This document shows positions 56,582-64,000 of a stretch of 64,000 nt of DNA, one piece after another (the stretch's first letter is position 1; each line of letters starts with the position of its first letter). Origin of the DNA: Limisphaera sp. (GTDB lineage: Bacteria; Verrucomicrobiota; Verrucomicrobiia; Limisphaerales; Limisphaeraceae); the NCBI GenBank assembly GCA_025057755.1, contig JANWVC010000007.1:186001-250000 (forward strand), given 5' to 3'. The position numbers were made by a program, and so were the translations under genes. The notes under the pieces were generated by a model. It saw only the letters and a list, made by a program, of their open reading frames with translations. It made no database searches and was not told the origin of the DNA.

Positions 56582-59500
56582 GCGCCCAACGGTTGTTTGC
56601 ATCCATCGGTTTGCTCGGGACGAGTCCAGATCAGACGGATTTCAGTTCCCTGACCCGGCACGGATTGAATTGAGCAGGTCCCACCCACCTCGGCCATGCG
56701 GGATGCGAGGTTATGCAAGCCTTGACCGGCCGTAGCAGTCGGTGTCGGGTCCCGCTCAAACCCGCGTCCATTGTCTCGCACAATGCATTCCACACCTTGC
56801 TCCGTGCAGCGAATGCGGAACTCGACCTGAGTGGCCCCGCTATGTTTGAGAACGTTTGCAAACGCCTCTTGTAAGGCGAGGAAGAGATGGTGACGGACAG
56901 GTCCTGGCAAGGGACGACTCGGCAACGAGTCCGGAATTTCCACGCGACACTCCACGGGCGTGCCCTGGAAAAAGTCTTGTGCATATTGGGAAAGGTAGGC
57001 GGCCAGATGTTCGACCGTGTCATTGGCTGGATTAACTGCCCAAACGATTTCGTCCAGCGAGCTTAGCAGTTCTCGCGCGACGTCGCCTATCGCGCGAGCA
57101 ATGGACGCACAAGCCGCGGTTTCGTGTGGCATGCGACGTAAATGCTCGCTTAAGAAGGAAACCCGGCACAACTTGCCACCCATTTCGTCGTGAAGATCAC
57201 GTGCAATGCGGGCGCGTTCTTGTTCCAAAACGTGCTCTCGCTCCATCGCCCGCAACTGGTGCCGCAGTCGTCGTTGTTCCCGCCACCGCGCCCATGCGGC
57301 CCCGATGAGGGCCACCACGGCCACCAGCAGAGCATTAAACCACGGCCGTTGCCATAGAGGCGGGTGCACCACCAAAGCAAGGGTCGTTTCGGCCATGCGT
57401 TGACTGTCGCCTGCTTCCTGCACTCTAAGGCGGAAACCATATCGGCCCGGTGCCACATGGCCGCACGCCACCCTTCGGGTTCGACCCGCGTCGTGCCAGG
57501 CCGGTTGCAGGCCCTCCATTTGGTAGGCGATTTGAAGATCGTCTGTGGTTGCGTTGAGCACGGCAAACTCGATTTCGAATGTCCCACCTGCGCCGAGTAC
57601 CAAAGGTCGCACTGCCTCCGGCTGCAAAAGAAACGGCCTCCCTAGCGGACCAGGGCGGTCAAAAACGACGCGTTCATTGAGCCGCACACGGTGGATGTGC
57701 ACCTGCAAAGGGCGTGCGGCTACCGGCGCGTGGGCCGGAATCCAGGTTTCCAGTTCGCTGTCACGAGCCATCCAGAGTGACCCGTCGCTGGTATGCAAAA
57801 GTTGGCCTCTAACAGCAGGTGAGGCCGGGGATGCGCCGCGAGGAAGCTCTGGCAGCTTATCCAACGTCCAGGCGCGCAACAAGGTCAGTTGGGCGGATCC
57901 GTCTGATCTCTCGATCGGCTGTCCGCACAGCAGCCGTTCGGGGGTCAGCCACCAAAGACGACCTTCTTGATCTTGCTCCACGGCCCACACCGGGTCTTCG
58001 TCCATCGACAAGTCCACCTTCAAGTGCTGCCACAAGCCATTGATGGCCCGCCAAAGTCCCGTCTCCGTCGCAACCCAAATCGCACCACGGGCGTCCTGAT
58101 GCAAATGATGGATATGCCGCGCAACAACCGTGGTCACGGAGTGCACCGCATCCGACGACGGATTCGGGGCCAGGAACAAACCCGCCCCAGCCGTGCCGAT
58201 CCAAAGTCCTTGCTGGGTCCAGAGCAGGCGAGTGACGAAAGGGTTCCCCGGTAATCGTCCCTTCAGCTGCCACTTGCCTTGCTCAAGGAGCCACAATTCA
58301 CCATCGGCTGTGCCGATCCATACATGGGTGTGCGGGGCTTCGGCCCATGCAGTGAGATGACGGCCTTGTAATCCGACGAACTGGAACTCGTCGGCGATTG
58401 CCTGCGGGTCTTTGAATCGAATCAGCCCCGCTTCTGTGCCGAGCCAGCAACTACCGTCCGCACCCACCTCCAAGAAGGTTAATCGGGGACTGCGGTTTGG
58501 AAGACCGGCTACGGTGAGGCGGATCCACTGCTGACCTGTCCATCGGAACAATCCTTCCCCGGACTGTGCGATCCAGACAGTCCCGAGTGCCACCTCGGTA
58601 ACGCCCGTAATGGGGCCGGGCAACAGACCTGTGCTGGAGCTGTGCCGCATGCGCCATCGGGGCCGAAGACGAACCAGTTTCTCGGGGTATAGCATCCATA
58701 GAGTCCCCTCGGCATCAGTCAGCGTCTGTTGGGGCGCTTCTTCGATTTCAGGCACCCGGTGCCGAACCGCTTGGCCTCGAACCGGGTTGATGGCCAGCCA
58801 TTGCCCGTTATTCAGGCTGAAAACCGGGTGGCCCTTTAGGTGGGACACCACTCCCACCAACTGTTCGGCACCCGCAGCGCTCCAAACCAGTCGCCAACCT
58901 GCTGAGGGCTCAGTCTGGCCTAGCACCCAAACTTGCCGGGGAGTAGCCAGCCATTGAACCGCACCCTGAAGGGTGTGTCCGACAGCGCGCAGCGGTCCCG
59001 AAGCAGCCTCCGGCACCTGGAGGCTGAGCAGCGGCTGGAAGTCACTTTTCCACCATTCGAGCAGGCCGTCGGCCCACAGAAACCACATGCCCTCAATCGG
59101 ATCTGGCATTAAGCTTTGAAGGAGCGCTGGGCCTGCCGAACGGAGAGAAACAGGCTCTTTCCATGCTGAGCCGTCTCGGACCCACGCTCGATGCGCGTCG
59201 GTCAGCCAAAGGCGACCTTGCTTGTCAGCGACCATGTGCCAAAGATCGGAGGGTTGCCAGCCCGGAGGTGGATCGACGCGTTCCCATCCATGGCCTCCTA
59301 CGCGGGCCAAGTGGCCTTGTCGGTTCACAACCCAAAGCACGCCGGATGAATCCACGGCCAAATGGCCCAACGGTGGCTGGCAAAAGTTGGGGAGCGAAAC
59401 TGACTCAAAGTGTTGACCTTCGAATCGCAACAGCCCAGCTTCGCCAGCGATCCAAAGGTAACCCTCGGGTGTTCCCGCCAGGGCACATGCCTGAAACGGT

Positions 59501-60297
59501 TGTAACGCCGGCGCGAGGGGCCAACTGCGACTGTCATAAATCGGCAGCCGATCCATCGGATCTGATTGCAACATCAGGGGCGCACTGCTGGACTCAACAA
59601 AATCATGAAAGGTCGTACCCACGGCCAGGTCGCTGAACCACCAGCCATTGCCCGGACCGCGGCAACGAAGGATGATTCGGTCCCATGAGGCATCGGCGTA
59701 AAATTCGGTCCGAAGCGATTCGGGCTGTTGCGCTTCATTTGCGCCCGGTCCCAAGTCGGGGTCCAACCATGCGGTGACGAGATCTTCACCTCCGGGGATA
59801 TATTGAATCTTGCTCACCAGTGTGCGACCACGATCCCGACGGGGCATTTCGAACCCGCCTGCTGCTTCGCTGTCGTCCGGCTCGGGCTGAGACGACCGCA
59901 AATCACGCGGTTCAACCCTCCGTTCAACTCCGTTTGCGCGCGACATCCTAAGATAGGCACTGTAGCCCATCGCACCGCGCGCCTTGCCAATGCCCATTTG
60001 CAAATGATGATCCTGCCACAATTCCAGCCCTACCTCCGTGTCCACGTGCGGAACCTCATCCAATGGCTTCACATGCAGCCGGAGGTATAGACGATCTGAG
60101 GCCGTGTCATCGCGCGATAATGCTCCCGGCATGACCACGATGTGTTCCTGACCCGGCTGGACCAAGATCGGTCCTGAAAGGCTCCACAGAATCGCACCGC
60201 ATGCCGATGCCGACAGGCAGCATGGCCAGAGCAGACTCCACAGCATTGGAGCGCGCCTGCAGACAGTCCATCCCGCGGCCTGTTGCTGATTCGCCAT
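56578..60297 (-). CDS. giant sensor kinase with lectin-like and Reg_prop propeller domains
   Basis: A membrane sensor of about 1,239 residues. A signal segment (LWSLLWPCCLSASACGAIL) is followed by a region resembling a concanavalin-like domain (about 45-220, ending VTAWLDPDLGPG and WWFSDLAVG). Then come Reg_prop-type beta-propeller repeats (about 240-840, recurring W-G-T-A/E-x-G-L units such as CWLGTEAGLIRF and IWVATETGLWRA), a Y_Y_Y domain (YQMEGLQPAWHDAG, RYGFRLRVQEAG), one membrane helix (FNALLVAVVALIGAAWARW, about 990), a HisKA_3 box (ERARIARDLHDEMGGKLC, His about 1036) and an ATPase domain (FANVLKHSG, DNGRGFE, GQGLHNLASRM). An ATG at 60336 is an alternative start. Such sensors control polysaccharide genes; the GH99-like gene downstream fits. 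Confidence 0.9.
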   Translation of the reverse strand: MANQQQAAGWTVCRRAPMLWSLLWPCCLSASACGAILWSLSGPILVQPGQEHIVVMPGALSRDDTASDRLYLRLHVKPLDEVPHVDTEVGLELWQDHHLQMGIGKARGAMGYSAYLRMSRANGVERRVEPRDLRSSQPEPDDSEAAGGFEMPRRDRGRTLVSKIQYIPGGEDLVTAWLDPDLGPGANEAQQPESLRTEFYADASWDRIILRCRGPGNGWWFSDLAVGTTFHDFVESSSAPLMLQSDPMDRLPIYDSRSWPLAPALQPFQACALAGTPEGYLWIAGEAGLLRFEGQHFESVSLPNFCQPPLGHLAVDSSGVLWVVNRQGHLARVGGHGWERVDPPPGWQPSDLWHMVADKQGRLWLTDAHRAWVRDGSAWKEPVSLRSAGPALLQSLMPDPIEGMWFLWADGLLEWWKSDFQPLLSLQVPEAASGPLRAVGHTLQGAVQWLATPRQVWVLGQTEPSAGWRLVWSAAGAEQLVGVVSHLKGHPVFSLNNGQWLAINPVRGQAVRHRVPEIEEAPQQTLTDAEGTLWMLYPEKLVRLRPRWRMRHSSSTGLLPGPITGVTEVALGTVWIAQSGEGLFRWTGQQWIRLTVAGLPNRSPRLTFLEVGADGSCWLGTEAGLIRFKDPQAIADEFQFVGLQGRHLTAWAEAPHTHVWIGTADGELWLLEQGKWQLKGRLPGNPFVTRLLWTQQGLWIGTAGAGLFLAPNPSSDAVHSVTTVVARHIHHLHQDARGAIWVATETGLWRAINGLWQHLKVDLSMDEDPVWAVEQDQEGRLWWLTPERLLCGQPIERSDGSAQLTLLRAWTLDKLPELPRGASPASPAVRGQLLHTSDGSLWMARDSELETWIPAHAPVAARPLQVHIHRVRLNERVVFDRPGPLGRPFLLQPEAVRPLVLGAGGTFEIEFAVLNATTDDLQIAYQMEGLQPAWHDAGRTRRVACGHVAPGRYGFRLRVQEAGDSQRMAETTLALVVHPPLWQRPWFNALLVAVVALIGAAWARWREQRRLRHQLRAMEREHVLEQERARIARDLHDEMGGKLCRVSFLSEHLRRMPHETAACASIARAIGDVARELLSSLDEIVWAVNPANDTVEHLAAYLSQYAQDFFQGTPVECRVEIPDSLPSRPLPGPVRHHLFLALQEAFANVLKHSGATQVEFRIRCTEQGVECIVRDNGRGFERDPTPTATAGQGLHNLASRMAEVGGTCSIQSVPGQGTEIRLIWTRPEQTDGCKQPLGA

Positions 60298-60533
60298 CTC
60301 GACGGAAGACCCAAAGCCCGTGGACGCCGAATTCATCCCAAGCGCAAACCTGGCTCTAGTATGGACGAAAATGCGCCATTGCTACAAGCTGGCGCGGCCT
60401 GGGCTGGGCCACAACCACGTCTCGCGCCGTCAGTGCTAACCTGGCATCTGGAGAGGGGGAATCCTGGCGTTTGCTGCGCACGACGCTTGAAACGGCATTT
60501 GAACGATGCATCACAGCCGGTGATTTGACCGAT

Positions 60534-61847
60534 TCAATGTCCGGGATCGTTGGGTGCCTGCAGGACAGGCCGATCCGGTCCGGGCTTGCTGCTTTCGGGC
60601 GCTTGAGGCGCACGGGGCCGAAAAGCGGAACGCAGCAACCAGTGGCGTTTCAGGCCTTGGACCAGCTCGTCCACATGACGAAGAGTGCGCGAGATCGTTT
60701 CCAACATGTCGGGGTTGGACTCAACCTGTTGACGCAGCCCGCCCGTGATGGCTGCCAGATGTTCCAGACTCTGTGCAAGTTCATCCGTCAACCGCAGCAG
60801 GGACTGATCCGCATGCCCCAACAGCTGCGTGGTTTGCGTCAACGTCTGCGGTGCCATTGCCAGCACCTCTTGCAAGTGGGCGCGCAAGGCCGGCTCCAGC
60901 AGCCAGGCACCCAGCGCACCTTCGCCGCGCAATTGCGCCGCCAGTGCATTCAGGTGTTCTACGGTCGGTCGCAAGGCTTCCGCACGGTTGCGTAGCTCAC
61001 GCGTTAAAGCTGTGAACTCGCCCAACATGGCGCGGGCCTCATTCGTTAAAGCCAACAGACCTGGCAGGGCCTCTTCCACTTGACGAACCAAATGATCCAG
61101 TCGCTCGGTCAGGGCGGGCGTTTCTTCGGCTCGTAACCAGTAAGGTGCTGTTCGCGGCGTATAGGGGTCATAACGGGCCTCCCGATCGTTCCAAATGCCT
61201 GTCATCCAACGGCGTGTTTCGCGCGTGTTCAAAAGCCGGATCCGGGTTCGGCCGAGCTTCCGGAGTTGTTGCAATACCTCCGGCTGCAACCGCGTCAGAG
61301 CCGGTATCAGAATGTGAGGAGCTTCCGCATCGTAAATGTCCTCGGCCAGTTGCCAATGATTCGGATCGGTCAGTTGTTCGGCCTCGGAAAGCGACAGTTC
61401 TCGCAACGGATGGAATATGTAGGTGGGTGTGCCGCCGGTGCCCTTGGTCACTTCCAGTTCCCGCTTGCCCCACAAATCAGCCGGTGTTACGCGTACACGG
61501 GAGCCTGTGGTCCATAGATATCCATAATAGGGAGCACGAATTTCAAACTCGACGTATACATTGTAGTAAAAGTCCTCCGGCGGTTGGGCTTCGACGCGGG
61601 TGATGCGTCCGACTTCAAACCCCATTAATTTCACCGGATCGCCCACCTGTAGACCTGTGGCGCGATCGAGCAGGGTAAAATACCGCGCCTTCACTACGAA
61701 CCACCCCCTTCGCTGCGCCGTGTGATGGATGTAGTAAGCCAGGCCAACCAACAGCAGACACAGGGCTAGAAGTACAAACCAACCGGCCCATCGTTCTACG
61801 CGGTTCAACCGCGTGCGCAGTTCGGGCGTCAGATCTTGCAACGGCAT
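60534..61847 (-). CDS. MlaD/MCE domain protein
   Basis: A 437-residue inner-membrane-anchored protein with one MCE domain, the module that forms lipid-carrying rings between membranes. One N-terminal helix (AGWFVLLALCLLLVGLAYYI) precedes the MCE part: RATGLQVGDPVKLMGFEVGRI, VYVEFEI, WTTGSRVRVTPADLWGKRELEV. A long helical, coiled-coil-prone tail (about 220-410) follows and could form a tunnel as in PqiB or YebT types, though only one MCE domain is seen. The start at 61847 is preferred. No permease or ATPase partner is adjacent, so it stands alone in this window. Confidence 0.87.
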   Translation of the reverse strand: MPLQDLTPELRTRLNRVERWAGWFVLLALCLLLVGLAYYIHHTAQRRGWFVVKARYFTLLDRATGLQVGDPVKLMGFEVGRITRVEAQPPEDFYYNVYVEFEIRAPYYGYLWTTGSRVRVTPADLWGKRELEVTKGTGGTPTYIFHPLRELSLSEAEQLTDPNHWQLAEDIYDAEAPHILIPALTRLQPEVLQQLRKLGRTRIRLLNTRETRRWMTGIWNDREARYDPYTPRTAPYWLRAEETPALTERLDHLVRQVEEALPGLLALTNEARAMLGEFTALTRELRNRAEALRPTVEHLNALAAQLRGEGALGAWLLEPALRAHLQEVLAMAPQTLTQTTQLLGHADQSLLRLTDELAQSLEHLAAITGGLRQQVESNPDMLETISRTLRHVDELVQGLKRHWLLRSAFRPRAPQAPESSKPGPDRPVLQAPNDPGH

Positions 61848-62976
61848 GAAAGTTTCCGATCGTCCGAGGGTTCCGTCGGCCGAGCCCGGCCGGGCCCGGG
61901 CTGACAATTCCAAATCCCATTGTGCCCGTCAATGCAGCCTTCTGGCAACCGCGGAGATGTGAGCCGGATTGCAAAGATGCCCGTCCCCTGGCATCTGGAA
62001 ACCGATGGCTCGCCCTGCTGGCACTGGCTTGCAACTCGTGGCCTGTCTCTAAGTTCGGAGCATCGAAGGCGGACCATTTCGAACTCGTTCTGGGGTTTCC
62101 CTCAACGTTGTGCCTCAGCGGGCTTGTTCCGGCCATCGGATACGCATACATCCTCGCCTCGTTGGAAGGGGTCCCTCTGGGACCTGTAATCTCAGTTTCG
62201 ACTCGAGCTTCGCTGCGCATGCTTCAAAAACAAAATGCGCGCGCTGTCTTTACGAATAGGCCAACCGGCCGTAAGGAGACCCGCGAGAAAAATTGAGGCG
62301 GCTGTTGCTCGACCCGCTTGGACACTGTCCAGCCGATTCTTTGATGTGCGCGGCGGTAAAAGCAGGAATCAATACAGATTTCAACCGCATGGAACTGGTC
62401 GAAAAGCATCCCGCTCATTGATCCGCTTCGGAGCCTACGCCGCGAGCTTCAATTCGCTCCCGGCCAAGACGCCACGGTCCTAGAAACCTCCCGTCCCCCT
62501 GCGACGACATGCGCAAACTCTGCCCTCGTGCTCGGGCGGGGCTTTCCCTGAAAGCACGCGTTGCAATAGAGAGCCTCGTGGAATAGCCCGGTTACATAGC
62601 CCGGTTTGGCCTGCTGCGATTTCAATTCTCGTCGGTAAAAAGCCTTGACGCACCGGGGGTTAAGGGATCGAAAGTGCAACTCCACCTTCTTCCGGCCATG
62701 GCTGCTCGTTTTGTCGGCGACCGTGGCAAGTCGGGATCAGAATTGCTGCCGAGATTTCCTCGCAGCGTCATGATTCCATGCCGATCCAAAGTGATGAGCG
62801 ACGCGGGCAAAAACCTTTGGCGATGATCTGCAAGGTTGAAAACGAACCATCTCATTGGGTGCTGGTCCCTTGTGGGTACGCTCTTGTGAACATTCAGCAA
62901 AGGCATGTTGTGCTTGCTTGACTCGGATGAGGTCGCGCGCCTAGCGTCTGTTGGCTTGGTTTTGAGTCACATTGGC
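61848..62976. other. 1.1 kb region without a convincing gene
   Basis: Short open frames occur on both strands, including 62622-62906 (minus) and 62449-62685 (minus), whose residues such as CVKAFYRRELKSQQAKPGY look somewhat protein-like, but none has a recognised domain. A duplicated TAGCCCGGTT lies near 62585-62605. A candidate nuo promoter sits at 62918-62947. Confidence 0.45.
62918..62947 (+). promoter_or_regulatory. candidate promoter of the nuo operon
   Basis: TTGACT (62918-62923) and TAGCGT (62942-62947) are spaced by 18 bases, with the nuoA ATG 30 bases further on. The -10 element is weak. Confidence 0.4.
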
Positions 62977-63354
62977 ATGGACGGTGGTTCAACAGAGTAT
63001 TTGACCTTAGGGATTTTTTTGGTGGCGGCTTGCTTGTTTGCCCTGATGCCCTTGGGGCTGGCTCGGCTTTGGGCTTGGCGATTTGCGCCGACGAAACCGG
63101 GGCCTGTGAAAAACAGCATTTACGAGTGCGGTTTGGAATCGCAGGGCGATGCGTGGCGACCGTTTAAAAGCGCGTACTATTTGTATGCGATTGTTTTTTT
63201 GGTGTTTGACGTGGAAATCGTGTTTTTGCTGCCGTTTGCGGTGGCTTTTGGGGGGCTGCCGTTGGGTGCGGTTTTGGCGATGATGTTGTTTGTGCTTTTG
63301 GTCGTAGAAGGGTTGCTTTGGGCGTGGGCCAAGGGCGTGTTACGCTGGTCATGA
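62977..63354 (+). CDS. nuoA: NADH-quinone oxidoreductase subunit A
   Basis: A 125-residue complex I membrane subunit. Three helices are visible: LTLGIFLVAACLFALMPLGL, YYLYAIVFLVFDVEIVFLLPFA and LGAVLAMMLFVLLVVEGLLWAW. The family loop NSIYECGLESQGDAWRPFKSAYYLYA in sense contains the conserved cysteine and the FDVE motif follows. The ATG at 62977 gives the standard length; the frame extends to 62905 but a candidate promoter lies within that stretch. nuoB follows after 90 bases. Confidence 0.94.
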   Translation: MDGGSTEYLTLGIFLVAACLFALMPLGLARLWAWRFAPTKPGPVKNSIYECGLESQGDAWRPFKSAYYLYAIVFLVFDVEIVFLLPFAVAFGGLPLGAVLAMMLFVLLVVEGLLWAWAKGVLRWS

Positions 63355-63444
63355 GTTGGACAAGATCGGAGTCGTGGACTGAGGGTGTTCCAAAGATCAG
63401 GGTGCGTTTGAACATGGGCCGATGCGGGTTTACGTTTGAACAGC

Positions 63445-64000
63445 ATGGACGTCGGGCTGAGAAGTGAATTGCAGCGGCATGGGATTTTTGTGACGACCTT
63501 GGAAGAGCTTTACAACTGGGGTCGGAGTAATTCGCTTTGGCCGCTCGGGTTTGGTTTGGCCTGTTGTGCCATTGAGATGATTGCGGCTTCGATGGCCCGA
63601 TACGACCTAGCCCGTTTTGGCGCGGAAGTGTTTCGCCCCTCGCCGCGTCAGGCGGATTTGATGATCGTGGCTGGCACGGTGACCAAGAAGATGGCGCCGC
63701 AAGTGGTGCGTTTGTACAACCAGATGGCGGAGCCCAAGTACGTGATTGCCATGGGTGCATGTGCCATTTCGGGTGGTCCGTTCAAACAGGGCTACAACGT
63801 GCTAAAAGGGATCGATCGGTATATCCCCGTGGACGTGCACATCCCAGGGTGTCCGCCGCGGCCTGAGGCTTTGATTCATGCCTTGATGACTTTGCAGCAG
63901 CGGATTGCGGCAGAATCTTTGGTCGGGCCGAACCGACCCCGGCATTTGCGTCGGGATCAGCCCGGGGAATTCCCCGTGCCCGAATATGGATCCCACGACC
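63445..64000 (+). CDS. nuoB: NADH-quinone oxidoreductase subunit B, partial
   Basis: The frame runs from the ATG at 63445 off the right edge without a stop, 185 residues so far. NuoB carries cluster N2, the last iron-sulfur centre before quinone. The four ligands are visible: C40 and C41 in LACCAIE, C106 in [10 protein letters not shown] and C136 in [25 protein letters not shown] and [19 protein letters not shown] are classic. The tail after [19 protein letters not shown] is the start of a C-terminal extension. It continues the nuo operon after nuoA. Confidence 0.95.
   Translation, partial: MDVGLRSELQRHGIFVTTLEELYNWGRSNSLWPLGFGLACCAIEMIAASMARYDLARFGAEVFRPSPRQADLMIVAGTVTKKMAPQVVRLYNQMAEPKYVIAMGACAISGGPFKQGYNVLKGIDRYIPVDVHIPGCPPRPEALIHALMTLQQRIAAESLVGPNRPRHLRRDQPGEFPVPEYGSHD

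Noticed and set aside
62449-62906. Two overlapping minus-strand frames before nuoA as genes
   Set aside because: No recognised domain and no start signals, and they sit in different frames; kept only as a note on the empty region.

Overview
The window reads as a chromosomal segment of a GC-rich Gram-negative member of the Verrucomicrobiota, most likely Limisphaerales/Pedosphaera-like. This is inferred from protein style, not from a marker gene. The signs are a 2,600-residue secreted lamin-tail/CotH protein, secreted polysaccharide hydrolases with LamG or galactose-binding-like modules, Tat-exported Gfo/Idh and DUF362 proteins, a Reg_prop-type sensor kinase, and few strong Shine-Dalgarno sites. 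I saw no phage, insertion sequence, CRISPR array or rRNA operon. Five tRNA genes are present (Asp, Gln, Cys, Arg, His).

Layout. 1-13.8 kb, minus strand: a DUF362 protein, the giant lamin-tail/CotH protein, pgsA, rimO and a badly decayed PQQ-dehydrogenase/cytochrome c pseudogene. 14-17.8 kb, plus: a GH10 xylanase and a GH51 arabinofuranosidase, a compact arabinoxylan-degrading pair. 18-22.7 kb, minus: a MoxR ATPase - DUF58 - transglutaminase operon. 22.8-26.5 kb, plus: riboflavin synthase, tRNA-Asp, a LeuC-type dehydratase large subunit without its small subunit, and an alpha/beta hydrolase. 26.5-31.2 kb, minus: a DUF2752 protein, a radical SAM protein, squalene/phytoene synthase and argH. 31.6-34.1 kb, plus: tRNA-Gln, a CxxC protein, rnc and a BtpA-family protein, closed by a clear terminator. 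34.6-37.9 kb: a large secreted GH30-like enzyme.

38-40.8 kb, minus: a tight three-gene operon of a VTC-domain (polyphosphate polymerase-like) protein, a DUF4956 membrane protein and a HlyD-like adaptor. Next come tRNA-His, -Arg and -Cys on the minus strand. On the plus strand follow trpD, a DedA/YqaA-like protein, a diacylglycerol kinase-like protein, ridA and rmuC. 48-51.2 kb, minus: a Tat-exported Gfo/Idh/MocA protein and an unassigned secreted TIM-barrel-like protein. A broken phosphodiester glycosidase gene (in-frame stop plus frameshift) follows on the plus strand. 52.6-54.6 kb: a divergent oxyR / manganese catalase pair with an OxyR-like operator. 54.7-60.3 kb, minus: a three-gene operon of a giant sensor kinase, a LuxR-type response regulator and a GH99-like secreted protein. 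Then come an orphan MCE protein, about 1.1 kb without a convincing gene, and the start of a nuo operon (nuoA, partial nuoB) running off the window.

The accessory theme is extracellular polysaccharide use (GH10, GH51, GH30-like, GH99-like, a possible clan GH-A protein, a ligand-sensing kinase). The points most worth following up are the VTC-DUF4956-HlyD operon together with the giant CotH/lamin-tail protein, the lectin-like sensor kinase operon, the OxyR operator over the oxyR start codon, and two multi-lesion pseudogenes.
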